The notes beneath the pieces are model-generated. The model was not told the DNA's origin, did no database searches, and saw only the letters and a program-made list of their open reading frames with translations. A DNA stretch of 64,000 nt from Nonomuraea harbinensis (GTDB lineage: Bacteria > Actinomycetota > Actinomycetes > Streptosporangiales > Streptosporangiaceae), in the NCBI RefSeq assembly GCF_019396385.1, contig NZ_JAHKRN010000034.1:1-64000 (forward strand). Reading direction: 5' to 3'. This document shows, in pieces, positions 9,144 through 17,506 of this stretch. Position numbers and translations under genes: made by a program. The stretch's first letter is position 1. The number at the start of each line of letters is the position of its first letter.

Positions 9144-10169
9144 TCAGGCGGGGGCGGCGGCCTCGGCGACGGGCCGGGCGGCGGGCTCGTCCAGCGGGTC
9201 GTGCGTGCGCAGCGTGGTGACCACCCAGAGCGCGCAGATCCACACCAGGGTCGAGCCGAGCACGTGCAGCGTCACCAGGGCGGCGGGCACGCCCAGGAAG
9301 TACTGGACGTAGCCGATCACGCCCTGCAGCAGCTCCACCGCCAGCAGCGTCCACGCCGCCCGGCGGGCCCGCAGGGGCGCGCCGGTCACGCGCAGCGCGA
9401 ACGCCAGCGCGAACGTGAGCCCGACCACCAGGTAGGCGACGTCGGCGTGCAGCCGCGCCACGGTCTCGATGTCGAAGCCGAACCGCGAGGCCACCACGTC
9501 ACCCGAGTGCGGCCCCGTACCCGTCACCACCACGCCCGCGACCACCAGCACGAACACCGCCGCCACCAGGACCTGCCCGAGCCGCCGGAGGTCGCGGTGG
9601 ACCACCGGGCGGGCCGGCGCGTCACCCTCGCCGGCGCGCGCGTAGAGCGCCCAGCAGGCGGCGGTCAGGCCGATCGACAGCAGGAAGTGCATGCTCACCG
9701 TGATCGGGTTGAGCATGGTGCCGACCACCACGCCGCCCCACAGCGCCTGCGCGGCGATGCCCACCGGCTGCAGCCAGGCCAGCCGCACCAGCGACTCGCG
9801 CCGCGGCGACAGGCGCATCGCCGCGACGACGCAGGCCAGGCCCACCACCAGCACCAGGAACGTCACCAGCCGGTTGCCGAACTCGATGGCCATGTTGAGG
9901 GGGTCGACCTCGGGGTGCGCGACCGGGACGAAGCTGTCGGGGGTGCAGCGCGGCCAGGTCGGGCAGCCCAGGCCCGAGCCGGTGACGCGCACCACCGCGC
10001 CGCTCACGGTGATGCCGGCGTTGACCACCACGGAAGCCAGCGCCCAGCCCCGCACGGCCGCGGGTGTCGGCGCCCAGAAGGAGAACAGGCGCCGTACGAG
10101 GGGGGAGTGATGGTCCGTGGGTAGCTTCACGTCATCGATGGTACGGGCCCCATGGGCCGGTCCTTTCAC
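9144..10169 (-). CDS. ctaA: Heme A synthase (COX15/CtaA)
   Basis: Converts heme O to heme A for the aa3 oxidase, working downstream of CtaB. The protein has the family segments VRVTGSGLGCPTWPRC (Cys pair), IEFGNRLV, MHFLLSIGL, a second GTGPHSGD loop and ARLHADVAYL, with about eight hydrophobic helices. Start is uncertain. I chose GTG 10169 (341 residues). An ATG at 10199 lacks a ribosome-binding site, and GTG 10130 would give 328 residues. It is divergent from the hydroxyproline operon with only about 50 bp between them. The 9009-9143 gap behind it holds no recognisable gene. Confidence 0.9.
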   Translation of the reverse strand: MKGPAHGARTIDDVKLPTDHHSPLVRRLFSFWAPTPAAVRGWALASVVVNAGITVSGAVVRVTGSGLGCPTWPRCTPDSFVPVAHPEVDPLNMAIEFGNRLVTFLVLVVGLACVVAAMRLSPRRESLVRLAWLQPVGIAAQALWGGVVVGTMLNPITVSMHFLLSIGLTAACWALYARAGEGDAPARPVVHRDLRRLGQVLVAAVFVLVVAGVVVTGTGPHSGDVVASRFGFDIETVARLHADVAYLVVGLTFALAFALRVTGAPLRARRAAWTLLAVELLQGVIGYVQYFLGVPAALVTLHVLGSTLVWICALWVVTTLRTHDPLDEPAARPVAEAAAPA

Positions 10170-10189
10170 CGCCTTTTCAACCTCCGGCG

Positions 10190-10200
10190 TATGTGACATA
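10190..10200. promoter_or_regulatory. TATGTGACATA palindrome, candidate GntR operator
   Basis: A perfect 11-bp palindrome (TATGT-G-ACATA) lies in the short gap between ctaA and the hydroxyproline operon, overlapping the probable -10 region (TATTAC at 10199-10204). The TGT-N-ACA core fits the general pattern bound by FadR-subfamily GntR regulators. Such a regulator is encoded at the end of the same operon (16832). Binding is inferred. Confidence 0.4.
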
Positions 10201-10220
10201 TTACTGAAGGGAGGTGGGCG

Positions 10221-11369
10221 ATGTCCGACGTCATCGTGGTCGGCGCGGGGGTCGTCGGAGCCGCGTGCGCCTACTACGCCGCCCGCGCCGGGCTCGACGT
10301 GACCGTCCTCGACCGCGGCCCCGTGGCCGGCGGCACCACCGGGGCGGGCGAGGGCAACGTGCTCGTCTCCGACAAGGAGCCAGGCCCCGAGCTGGAGCTC
10401 GCCCTGCTGTCCAGCCGCCTGTGGCGGGAGCTGGCCGCGACGGGCGGCGGCTTCGAGTACGAGCCCAAGGGCGGCCTGGTCGTCGCCGAGACGCCCGACG
10501 TCCAGGAACGGCTGGTGGAACTGGCCGCCGAGCAGGACGTGCCGCACGAGGTCGTGCCCGCGGACGGGCTGCGCGCGCTGGAGCCCGAGCTGGCCGGCGG
10601 GCTGGCCGGCGGCGTCCACTACCCGCAGGACGCGCAGGTCCAGCCCATGCTGGCCGCCGCCCGGCTGCTCCGGCACGGCGCCGACAGCTTCGGCCGCGGC
10701 GCGCTGAAGGTGCGGCTCGGCGTCACCGTCACCGGCTTCACCCGCTCCGGCGACCGCGTCACCGGCGTGCGCACCAGCGAGGGCGACATGCTGGCCGGGG
10801 CCGTGGTCAACGCCGCCGGCACCTGGGGCGGCGAACTGGCCGCCCGCGCGGGGGTGACGCTGCCCATTCTGCCCAGGCGCGGGTTCATCCTCGTCACCGA
10901 ACCGCTGCCCCGGCCGCTCATCCGGCACAAGGTCTACACCGCCGCGTACGTCACCAACGTCGCCAGCGACTCCGCCGGGCTGGAGACCTCGGCCGTCGTC
11001 GAGGGCACCCCGGCGGGCACCGTGCTCATCGGGGCCAGCAGGGAGCGGGTCGGGTTCGACCGGACCACCTCGCTGCCGGTGCTGTCGCGGCTGGCGGCCC
11101 AGGCCGTCGCCCTGTTCCCGGCGCTGCGTGAGGTGCGCGCCATCCGGTCCTACTGCGGGTTCCGCCCGTACTGCCCCGACCACCTGCCCGTGATCGGCGC
11201 CGACCCGCGCGCGCCCGGGCTGCACCACGCCTGCGGCCACGAGGGCGCCGGCATCGGCCTGGCGCCCGCCACCGGCCACCTGCTCGCCCAGGTGCTCACC
11301 GGCCGCCGGCCCGACCTGGACCTGTGGCCGTTCCGTCCTGACCGCTTCCGCTCCGGGGAGGACCGTTGA
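10221..11369 (+). CDS. FAD-dependent oxidoreductase, probable D-hydroxyproline dehydrogenase beta-type subunit
   Basis: A 382-residue DAO-family flavoprotein. It has the N-terminal dinucleotide fold VIVVGAGVVGAACAYYAA, TTGAGEGN around residue 40, and the C-terminal FAD segment CGHEGAGIGLAPATG. Start ATG 10221 has GGGAGG just upstream. It is the first of three overlapping genes matching the HcnC-HcnA-HcnB-like heterotrimeric D-hydroxyproline dehydrogenase architecture, in which this subunit oxidises the imino acid. The next gene starts inside its stop codon. Substrate is inferred from the neighbouring deaminase and epimerase genes; other D-amino or imino acids are possible. Confidence 0.75.
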   Translation: MSDVIVVGAGVVGAACAYYAARAGLDVTVLDRGPVAGGTTGAGEGNVLVSDKEPGPELELALLSSRLWRELAATGGGFEYEPKGGLVVAETPDVQERLVELAAEQDVPHEVVPADGLRALEPELAGGLAGGVHYPQDAQVQPMLAAARLLRHGADSFGRGALKVRLGVTVTGFTRSGDRVTGVRTSEGDMLAGAVVNAAGTWGGELAARAGVTLPILPRRGFILVTEPLPRPLIRHKVYTAAYVTNVASDSAGLETSAVVEGTPAGTVLIGASRERVGFDRTTSLPVLSRLAAQAVALFPALREVRAIRSYCGFRPYCPDHLPVIGADPRAPGLHHACGHEGAGIGLAPATGHLLAQVLTGRRPDLDLWPFRPDRFRSGEDR

Positions 11370-11608
11370 CCTTCGAGATCACCGTCGACGGGCGGCCCGT
11401 GCCGGCGCGGCCCGGCCAGACGATCGGCGCGGCCCTGCACGCGGCGGGCATCCGCGCCTGGCGCACCACCCGCGTGGGCGGCCGGCCGCGGGGTCTCTTC
11501 TGCGGGATCGGGATCTGCTTCGACTGCCTGATCAGCGTCAACGGCGGGCCCGTGGAGCGCGCCTGCCTGGCCGAGGCCCGTCCGGGGGACGAGGTGACCA
11601 CCTCATGA
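11366..11608 (+). CDS. Small [2Fe-2S] ferredoxin-like subunit (gamma-type) of the dehydrogenase
   Basis: An 80-residue (2Fe-2S)-binding protein with cysteines spaced FCGIGICFDC plus a downstream ACL cysteine, the usual C-x4-C-x2-C...C plant-ferredoxin-like cluster. Start is TTG 11366, overlapping the upstream stop, with GGGGAGGA close upstream. It overlaps the next gene by 4 bp. Its size and position match the HcnA/gamma subunit that relays electrons between the two flavoproteins. Confidence 0.78.
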   Translation: MTFEITVDGRPVPARPGQTIGAALHAAGIRAWRTTRVGGRPRGLFCGIGICFDCLISVNGGPVERACLAEARPGDEVTTS

Positions 11609-12957
11609 CCGTCTACGATCTCGCCGTCGTCGGCGGCGGCCCCGCCGGGGTGGCGGGGGCGCTGACGGCGGCGCAGCGGGGGCTGCGGGTGGTGCTCGTC
11701 GACTCCGGGGTACGGCCCGGGGGCCAGTATTTCCGGCACCGGGACGTACCGGACGAGCCCGCGACCAAGGGCTTCGAGCGGTTCGCCCGCCAGGTGCGGG
11801 CCCTGGAGGACCGCGCCGACGTCATGACGCGACGGCAGGTGTGGGCCGTCACCCGGGAGGACGACGGGTTCACCGTCCACTGCCTGGGCGGGGCCGCCGT
11901 CCGGAGCCGTCGGCTGCTGATCGCCACCGGGGCGCACGACAGGCCGCTGCCGTTCCCCGGATGGGACCTGCCCGGGGTGCTCACGGCGGGCGGGGCGCAG
12001 GCGCTGCTCAAAGGCCACGGAGTGGTGGCGGGCAGGCGGGTCGTGGTGGCGGGGACCGGGCCGTTCCTGCTGCCCGTCGCGGCGGGCCTGGCCGCGGCGG
12101 GGGCCGAGGTTCCCGGCGTGTACGAGGCCAACGGCGGGCTCGGCCTGGCCCGGCACCCCCTGCTCGCCCTGGACAAGGCCGGCGAGGCCGCCGGATACCT
12201 GGCGGCGCTGGCCCGTCGCCGCGTCCCGTACCGGACCCGGCACGCGGTGGTGGCCGCCCACGGTGACCGGGAGCTGGAGGCCGTCACCGTCGCCCGCCTG
12301 GACCGCGACTGGAACGTGCTGTCGGCCCGCCGCGTCCCCTGCGACACGCTCGCCACCGGCTACGGGTTCGTCCCGCAGCTCGACCTCGGGGTCCAGCTCG
12401 GCTGCGCCACCCGCCCGGACGCCGACGGCACCCCGGTGCTCTCCGTCGACGCCGCCCAGCGCACCACCGTCCCCGGCGTCTGGGCCGCGGGCGAGCCCAC
12501 CGGCGTCGGCGGCCGCCACCTGGCCGAGATCGAAGGCCGCGTCGCGGGCCTGTCCATCGCGGCAGCCCGCGGGACCGCCCCGGCGACACGCGCCGCCGGC
12601 GTGCCGGACGTCCTGCTGAGGAGACGGACGCGGATGCGCGCGTTCGCCGCCGCGCTGCTGGCCGCCTACCCCGTCAAGGACGGATGGCGCGGCTGGCTGC
12701 GGGACGACACGGTCGTGTGCCGGTGCGAGGAGGTGCCGCTGGCCGGGATCCGCGAGGCGCGCGAGCTGGGGGCCACCGACGCGCGCTCCGCCAAGCTGCT
12801 GTCCCGGGCCGGCATGGGCTGGTGCCAGGGACGCGTCTGCGCCTACCCCGTCGCCTGCCTCGCCGGCGGCGGCCAGGCCGCGCCCCGCCGCCCCATCGCC
12901 CAGCCCGTCACCCTGGCCGACCTCGCCGAACTCACCCTGGAGGAACCCCATGACTGA
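11605..12957 (+). CDS. FAD/NAD(P) oxidoreductase with C-terminal BFD-like [2Fe-2S] domain (alpha-type subunit)
   Basis: A 450-residue pyridine-nucleotide-disulfide-family flavoprotein: N-terminal DLAVVGGGPAGVAGAL, a second nucleotide-binding GxG region (VVVAGTGPFLLPVA), and WAAGEPTGVGGRHLAEIEG. The last 100 residues carry CRCEEVPL and GWCQGRVC, which is the bacterioferredoxin-associated [2Fe-2S] ligand pattern. This is the HcnB-like alpha subunit of D-hydroxyproline dehydrogenases. Together with the two preceding genes it should form the complete heterotrimer. Confidence 0.78.
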   Translation: MTVYDLAVVGGGPAGVAGALTAAQRGLRVVLVDSGVRPGGQYFRHRDVPDEPATKGFERFARQVRALEDRADVMTRRQVWAVTREDDGFTVHCLGGAAVRSRRLLIATGAHDRPLPFPGWDLPGVLTAGGAQALLKGHGVVAGRRVVVAGTGPFLLPVAAGLAAAGAEVPGVYEANGGLGLARHPLLALDKAGEAAGYLAALARRRVPYRTRHAVVAAHGDRELEAVTVARLDRDWNVLSARRVPCDTLATGYGFVPQLDLGVQLGCATRPDADGTPVLSVDAAQRTTVPGVWAAGEPTGVGGRHLAEIEGRVAGLSIAAARGTAPATRAAGVPDVLLRRRTRMRAFAAALLAAYPVKDGWRGWLRDDTVVCRCEEVPLAGIREARELGATDARSAKLLSRAGMGWCQGRVCAYPVACLAGGGQAAPRRPIAQPVTLADLAELTLEEPHD

Positions 12958-13843
12958 ACGCACCCGCCCCTGGCACGGCATCATGGTCGCCACCACGCTC
13001 CCGCTGCACGACGACCTGTCCGTCGACTACGACGGCTACGCCGCGCACTGCCGCTGGCTGGTGGAGAGCGGCTGCGACGGCGTCGTCCCCAACGGCTCGC
13101 TCGGCGAGTACCAGACCCTCACCCCCGAGGAGCGCGCCAGGGTCCTGGAGACCGCCGTCGAGGCGGTCGGCGGCGACCGCGTGATGGCCGGCGTCGGCGC
13201 GTACGGCGCGGCCGAGTCGCGGCGGTGGGCCGAGAAGGCCGCCGAGCTGGGCTGCGGGTCGGTGCTGCTGCTGCCGCCGAACGCCTACCGGGCCGAGGAG
13301 CGGGCCGTCTTCGCGCACTATCGTGAGGTGGCCGGAGCCGGGGTGCCCGTCGTCGCGTACAACAACCCCTACGACACCAAGGTCGACCTGACCCCGGCGC
13401 TGCTGGCCAGGCTGCACGAGGAAGGGCTGATCGTGGCGGTCAAGGAGTTCACCGGCGACCCGCGGCGCGCCTACGAGCTGGCCGAGCTGGCCCCGGGCCT
13501 CGACCTGCTCATCGGCTCCGACGACGTGCTGCTGGAGCTGGCGCTGGCCGGGGCCAAGGGCTGGATCGCGGGCTACCCGAACGCGCTGCCCGTCTCCAAC
13601 GTCGCCCTCTACCAGGCCGCCACGGCGCACGACCTGGCGACGGCGCTGCCGCTCTACAAGCAGCTGCACGCGCTGCTGCGCTGGGACTCCAAGACCGAGT
13701 TCGTCCAGGCCATCAAGCTCTCCATGGACCTGGCCGGCCGCCGCGGCGGCCCGTGCCGCCAGCCCCGGCAGCCGCTCACCGCCGAGCAGGAGGCGGCCGT
13801 CCGCGCCGTCACCGAGAAGGCGCTCGCGGAGGGCCTGCGATGA
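12950..13843 (+). CDS. DapA-family protein, probable 1-pyrroline-4-hydroxy-2-carboxylate deaminase
   Basis: A 297-residue dihydrodipicolinate-synthase/N-acetylneuraminate-lyase family (beta/alpha)8 protein. The Schiff-base lysine is in VAVKEFTGD and the catalytic tyrosine in VVAYNNPYDT. GVVPNGSLGEY replaces the usual GTTGE. In hydroxyproline catabolism this family converts pyrroline-4-hydroxy-2-carboxylate to 2-oxoglutarate semialdehyde. It overlaps the dehydrogenase gene by 8 bp. The 2-oxoglutarate-semialdehyde dehydrogenase needed to finish the pathway is not in this window. Confidence 0.75.
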   Translation: MTERTRPWHGIMVATTLPLHDDLSVDYDGYAAHCRWLVESGCDGVVPNGSLGEYQTLTPEERARVLETAVEAVGGDRVMAGVGAYGAAESRRWAEKAAELGCGSVLLLPPNAYRAEERAVFAHYREVAGAGVPVVAYNNPYDTKVDLTPALLARLHEEGLIVAVKEFTGDPRRAYELAELAPGLDLLIGSDDVLLELALAGAKGWIAGYPNALPVSNVALYQAATAHDLATALPLYKQLHALLRWDSKTEFVQAIKLSMDLAGRRGGPCRQPRQPLTAEQEAAVRAVTEKALAEGLR

Positions 13844-14841
13844 GGACCAGGCGGGTCTTCCACGCCGTCGACTCGCACACCGAGGGCATGCCGACCCGGG
13901 TCATCACCGGCGGCGTCGGGGTCGTCCCCGGCGCCACCATGGCCGAGCGGCGGGTCCACTTCCGCGACCACCTCGACCACGTACGCAAGCTGCTGATGAA
14001 CGAGCCGCGCGGCCACGCCGCCATGAGCGGCGCCATCCTGCAGCCGCCCACCCGGCCCGACGCCGACTGGGGCGTGCTGTTCATCGAGGTGTCCGGGCTG
14101 CTGCCGATGTGTGGCCACGGCACCATCGGCGTGGCCACCGTGCTCGTCGAGACCGGCATGGTCGAGGTCACCGAGCCCGTCACCACCGTCCGGCTGGAGG
14201 TCCCGGCCGGGCTGGTGGAGGTGGACGTGGCGGTCCAGGACGGCATGGCGATGTCCGTGACGCTGCGCAACGTCCCGTCCTACGCCGACCGGCTCGACGC
14301 CGTCGTGGAGGTCCCCGGGTACGGGGAGATCCGCTACGACCTGGCGTACGGCGGCAACTTCTACGCCATCGCCGACCTCGACGCGTACGGGCTGCCGTTC
14401 GACCGCAAGGCCGGCGGGGAGATCCTCGCCGCCGGGCTGGCCACCATGGAGGCGATCAACGCCGCCGCCGAGCCGGTGCACCCGGAGGACGACCGCATCC
14501 GCGGCTGCCACCACGTCTACTTCGCCGCCCCCGGCTCCGACGCCCGCCACTCGCGGCACGCCATGGCCATCCACCCCGGCTGGTTCGACCGCTCGCCCTG
14601 CGGCACCGGCACCAGCGCCCGGATGGCCCAGTTGCACGCCCGCGGCGAGCTGCCGATCGGCCGCGACTTCGTCAACGAGTCGTTCATCGGCACCCGGTTC
14701 GTGGGCAGGCTGCTGGAGGAGACCAGCGTCGGCGGCAGGACCGCCGTGGTGCCGTCCATCACCGGCCGCGCCTGGATCACCGGCACCGCCCAGTACTTCC
14801 TGGACCCGCGTGACCCCTTCCCGGAGGGCTTCGAGCTGTGA
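13840..14841 (+). CDS. Proline racemase family protein, probable 4-hydroxyproline 2-epimerase
   Basis: A 333-residue member of the proline racemase/hydroxyproline epimerase family, starting RRVFHAVDSHTEGMPTRV. Both catalytic cysteines are present, in MCGHGTIG (about residue 90) and SPCGTGTSARMA (about residue 250), as in two-base racemases and epimerases. In this operon the expected job is trans-4-hydroxy-L-proline to cis-4-hydroxy-D-proline, feeding the dehydrogenase. Proline racemase activity cannot be excluded. Start ATG 13840 overlaps the preceding stop. Confidence 0.8.
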   Translation: MRTRRVFHAVDSHTEGMPTRVITGGVGVVPGATMAERRVHFRDHLDHVRKLLMNEPRGHAAMSGAILQPPTRPDADWGVLFIEVSGLLPMCGHGTIGVATVLVETGMVEVTEPVTTVRLEVPAGLVEVDVAVQDGMAMSVTLRNVPSYADRLDAVVEVPGYGEIRYDLAYGGNFYAIADLDAYGLPFDRKAGGEILAAGLATMEAINAAAEPVHPEDDRIRGCHHVYFAAPGSDARHSRHAMAIHPGWFDRSPCGTGTSARMAQLHARGELPIGRDFVNESFIGTRFVGRLLEETSVGGRTAVVPSITGRAWITGTAQYFLDPRDPFPEGFEL

Positions 14842-15839
14842 CCATCCCCACGACCATCCCCACGACCATCCCGACAACCGTCACCACGGTCGACTACCAC
14901 ACGGCCGGCGAGCCGTTCCGGATCGTCACCGGCGGCGTCCCCGACATCCCGGGCGCCACCGTGCTGGAACGCCGCGCCAACGCCGCGTCCGCCGACCACC
15001 TCCGCAGGCTGCTCTGCCACGAGCCGCGCGGCCACGCCGACATGTACGGCTGCTTCCTCGTACCGCCCGACGACCCCGGCGCGCACCTCGGCGTGCTGTT
15101 CTGGCACAAGGACGGCTACTCCACCGCGTGCGGCCACGGCACGATCGCGCTCGGCGTGCACGCCGTGCGCGAGGGCCTGGTCGAGGCCGCCCCCGACGGC
15201 GAGACGGACGTGGTCATCGACGTGCCCTCCGGCCGCGTCACGGCGCGGGTGCGCAGCGCCGGCGGCCGCGTCACCGCCGTCACCTTCGTCAACGTCCCCT
15301 CGTACGTGGTCGCGCGCGGCGTCGAGGCCGCCGGCGTGCAGGTCGACCTCGCGTACGGGGGAGCGATCTACGCCTCGGTGCCGGCCGCGGCCGTGGGGCT
15401 GAAGGTCGGGCCGGAGCACCTGACGGAGCTGATCGCCTGGGGACGGCGCATCAAGGCGGACCTGGCCGGGCACCCGGCGGCCCGCCACCCGGGCGACGAC
15501 CGGCTGTCCGGCGTGTACGGGGTCATCTTCCACGAGGAGCTGGACGGGGAGCCCGGGTACGCGCGCCAGCGCAACGTGACGGTGTTCGCCGACGGGGAGG
15601 TCGACCGGTCGCCGTGCGGGTCGGGCACCGCCGCCCGGCTGGCGCTGCTGCACGAGGACGGGCTGCGCGACCCGCTCGTGCACGAGAGCGTCGTCGGCAC
15701 GACGTTCCTGGGACGGGTGACCGGCGTGACCGGCGCCGGGGTGATCCCCGAGATCGAGGGCATGGCCTATCGCACCGGGCGGCACTCCTTCGAGCTCGAC
15801 CCCGACGACCCGCTCGGCACCGGGTTCACGCTGCGATGA
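14838..15839 (+). CDS. Second proline racemase family protein (Cys/Cys)
   Basis: A 333-residue paralogue of the preceding gene, with conserved DYHTAGEPFRIVTGG, TACGHGTIALG and SPCGSGTAARLA. Both catalytic positions are cysteine, whereas trans-3-hydroxy-L-proline dehydratases usually have threonine at the second. It should therefore be competent for racemase/epimerase chemistry. It precedes an ornithine-cyclodeaminase-family reductase, a neighbour typical of the 3-hydroxyproline dehydratase pathway, so either substrate is possible. The start is GTG 14838. The first dozen residues are a TIPT repeat encoded by a 12-bp tandem repeat, so the true N-terminus may be a little further in. Confidence 0.72.
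   Translation: MTIPTTIPTTIPTTVTTVDYHTAGEPFRIVTGGVPDIPGATVLERRANAASADHLRRLLCHEPRGHADMYGCFLVPPDDPGAHLGVLFWHKDGYSTACGHGTIALGVHAVREGLVEAAPDGETDVVIDVPSGRVTARVRSAGGRVTAVTFVNVPSYVVARGVEAAGVQVDLAYGGAIYASVPAAAVGLKVGPEHLTELIAWGRRIKADLAGHPAARHPGDDRLSGVYGVIFHEELDGEPGYARQRNVTVFADGEVDRSPCGSGTAARLALLHEDGLRDPLVHESVVGTTFLGRVTGVTGAGVIPEIEGMAYRTGRHSFELDPDDPLGTGFTLR
14841..14876 (+). repeat. 12-bp tandem repeat, three copies, at the 5' end of the second racemase-family gene
   Basis: ACCATCCCCACG occurs at 14841 and 14853, with a near copy ACCATCCCGACA at 14865. The unit is a multiple of three, so it encodes T-I-P-T repeats upstream of the conserved domain. It looks like replication slippage in a tolerant N-terminal stretch. 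Confidence 0.8.
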
Positions 15840-16816
15840 GCGGGCTGCCCTACCTCGACGCGGACGCCGTGGCCCGGCTGGTGCCCGCCGCGCGTGCCGT
15901 ACAGCTGCTGGAGGACGCGCTGCGCGCCGGGCTCGACCCCGAGGAGACGCCGCGGCGGCCCGTCGTCGAGCTGCCCGCCGGGCAGCTCCTGCTCATGCCC
16001 GCCGCCTTCGGGCGCTACGCCGGCGTGAAGGCGGCCACCGTCGCGCCCGGCAACGCCGCCCGCGGGCTGCCCCGCATCCAGGGCACCTACCTGCTGTACG
16101 ACGGCGAGACCCTGACGCCGCTGGCCGCCATGGACGGCATCGCGCTCACCTCCCTGCGCACCCCGGCCGTCTCCGCGCTGGCGGTCCGCCACCTGGCCGC
16201 CCCCGGCGCGGGTGACCTGGTGGTGTTCGGCACCGGCCCGCAGGCGTGGGGCCACGTCCTGGCGTTCGGCGAGGTCCGCCCGCTGCGCCGGGTCACCGTC
16301 GTCGGCCGCGACCCGGCCCGCGTGCAGGCCTTCGCGGCTCGCTGCGCGGACCTCGGCCTGGAAACGGCCGCACTCACCGCCCGCCCGCAGGAGCCGGGCT
16401 CCCCGGCACGGGTGACGGACGAGGTGGCGGAGGCTGTCCGGGGCGCCGATCTCATCGCCTGCTGCACGACCGCCAGGGAGCCGCTGTTCCCCGGCGGGCT
16501 GGTCCGCGACGGCGCCACCGTCGTCGCCATCGGCTCGCACGAGCCGGACGCGCGGGAGCTCGACGGCGACCTGATGGCCCGCTCCACGGTGGTCGTGGAG
16601 GCCAGGACCGCCGCGCTCGCCGAAGCAGGCGATGTCGTCATCCCGATCAGCCACGGTACGATCACCACCCACCATCTCGCCGGCGACCTCGCCGACCTGG
16701 TAGCCGGCCGGGTGGCCGCCGGGGCCGGGCCGCGCGTGTTCAAGGGCACCGGCATGGCATGGGAGGACCTGGTGGTCGCGGCCGCCGCGTACGAAGCCTG
16801 GCATGGTGAGACCTGA
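15836..16816 (+). CDS. Ornithine cyclodeaminase/mu-crystallin family protein, probable 1-pyrroline-2-carboxylate reductase
   Basis: A 326-residue protein with the family's N-terminal segment, MDGIALTSLRTPAVSALA, the Rossmann segment VVFGTGPQAWGHVLA and AIGSHEPDARELD. Within hydroxyproline/D-proline catabolic clusters this family reduces 1-pyrroline-2-carboxylate to L-proline, recycling the imine made by a dehydratase or dehydrogenase. True ornithine cyclodeaminase is less likely given the operon. ATG 15836 overlaps the preceding stop and the next gene follows after 15 bp. Confidence 0.72.
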   Translation: MSGLPYLDADAVARLVPAARAVQLLEDALRAGLDPEETPRRPVVELPAGQLLLMPAAFGRYAGVKAATVAPGNAARGLPRIQGTYLLYDGETLTPLAAMDGIALTSLRTPAVSALAVRHLAAPGAGDLVVFGTGPQAWGHVLAFGEVRPLRRVTVVGRDPARVQAFAARCADLGLETAALTARPQEPGSPARVTDEVAEAVRGADLIACCTTAREPLFPGGLVRDGATVVAIGSHEPDARELDGDLMARSTVVVEARTAALAEAGDVVIPISHGTITTHHLAGDLADLVAGRVAAGAGPRVFKGTGMAWEDLVVAAAAYEAWHGET

Positions 16817-16831
16817 GCGAAGGGAAGGGCG

Positions 16832-17506
16832 ATGGCTGCCGAGGACCGGCTCGACCTGCCGATGGTGGGCGAGCGGCAGAGCCTGCGCGAGCAGGTGGCG
16901 CAGGCGCTCAGGGCGGCGCTGATCACCGGCGAGATGCGGCCGGGGGTGGTCTACTCGGCGCCGGTGCTGGCGGCCCAGTTCGGCGTCTCCGCCACGCCGG
17001 TCCGCGAGGCCATGCTCGACCTGGCCAAGGCGGGCCTGGTGGAGGCCGTGCGCAACAAGGGCTTCCGGGTGACCGAGCTGTCCGAGCGCGACCTGGACGA
17101 GCTGACCGAGATCCGCGAGCTCATCGAGGTGCCGACGGTCGCCCGGATGGCCGACGCCGGCCGGGCCGCCGACTTCGAGCGGCTCCGCCCGGCCGCCGAG
17201 GAGATCCTCGCCGCCGCCCAGCGGGGCGACCTGCTCGCCTACGTCGACGCCGACCTGCGCTTCCACCTGGAGCTGCTCGGCCTGTCCGGCAACGGCCACC
17301 TGGTCGAGGTGGTCAAGGACCTGCGCACCCGCGCCCGCCTCTACGGCCTGTCACAGCTGTCGGAGCGCGGCATGCTGGCCGACTCCGCCAGGGAGCACCT
17401 CGCGCTGCTCGACGCGCTCAAGGGCGGCGACGAGCGAGCCGCCGAGCACATCATGAGCGAGCACATCCGGCACGTCAGGGGCATCTGGGCGGCCCGCGAG
17501 GGCTAG
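16832..17506 (+). CDS. GntR family transcriptional regulator (FadR/FCD type)
   Basis: A 224-residue regulator. The N-terminal winged helix-turn-helix includes LREQVAQALRAALITGEM and GVSATPVREAMLDLAKAGLVE. An all-helical FCD domain follows with the metal-binding pattern D-x3-H (DADLRFH) and later histidines in REHLALL and SEHIRHV. It is the last gene of the hydroxyproline operon and most likely a local repressor responding to a pathway intermediate. A candidate operator is at 10190-10200. It overlaps the convergent EamA gene by 4 bp. Confidence 0.85.
   Translation: MAAEDRLDLPMVGERQSLREQVAQALRAALITGEMRPGVVYSAPVLAAQFGVSATPVREAMLDLAKAGLVEAVRNKGFRVTELSERDLDELTEIRELIEVPTVARMADAGRAADFERLRPAAEEILAAAQRGDLLAYVDADLRFHLELLGLSGNGHLVEVVKDLRTRARLYGLSQLSERGMLADSAREHLALLDALKGGDERAAEHIMSEHIRHVRGIWAAREG

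Noticed and set aside
9144..11279. Minus-strand frame extending ctaA upstream through the hydroxyproline dehydrogenase gene
   Set aside because: The extension is Gly/Ala/Arg-rich shadow sequence opposite a conserved FAD enzyme; CtaA homology begins only near 10130.
14838..15839. Calling the second racemase-family gene a trans-3-hydroxyproline dehydratase
   Set aside because: Its second catalytic position is Cys (SPCGSGT), not the Thr usual in that enzyme, so I left the activity open.
14810..16816. Long plus-strand open frame of about 670 codons across the two racemase-family genes and the OCD gene
   Set aside because: The first two thirds are an Arg/Gly/Ala-rich out-of-frame shadow typical of high-GC DNA; only the final part, from ATG 15836, is a real family member.
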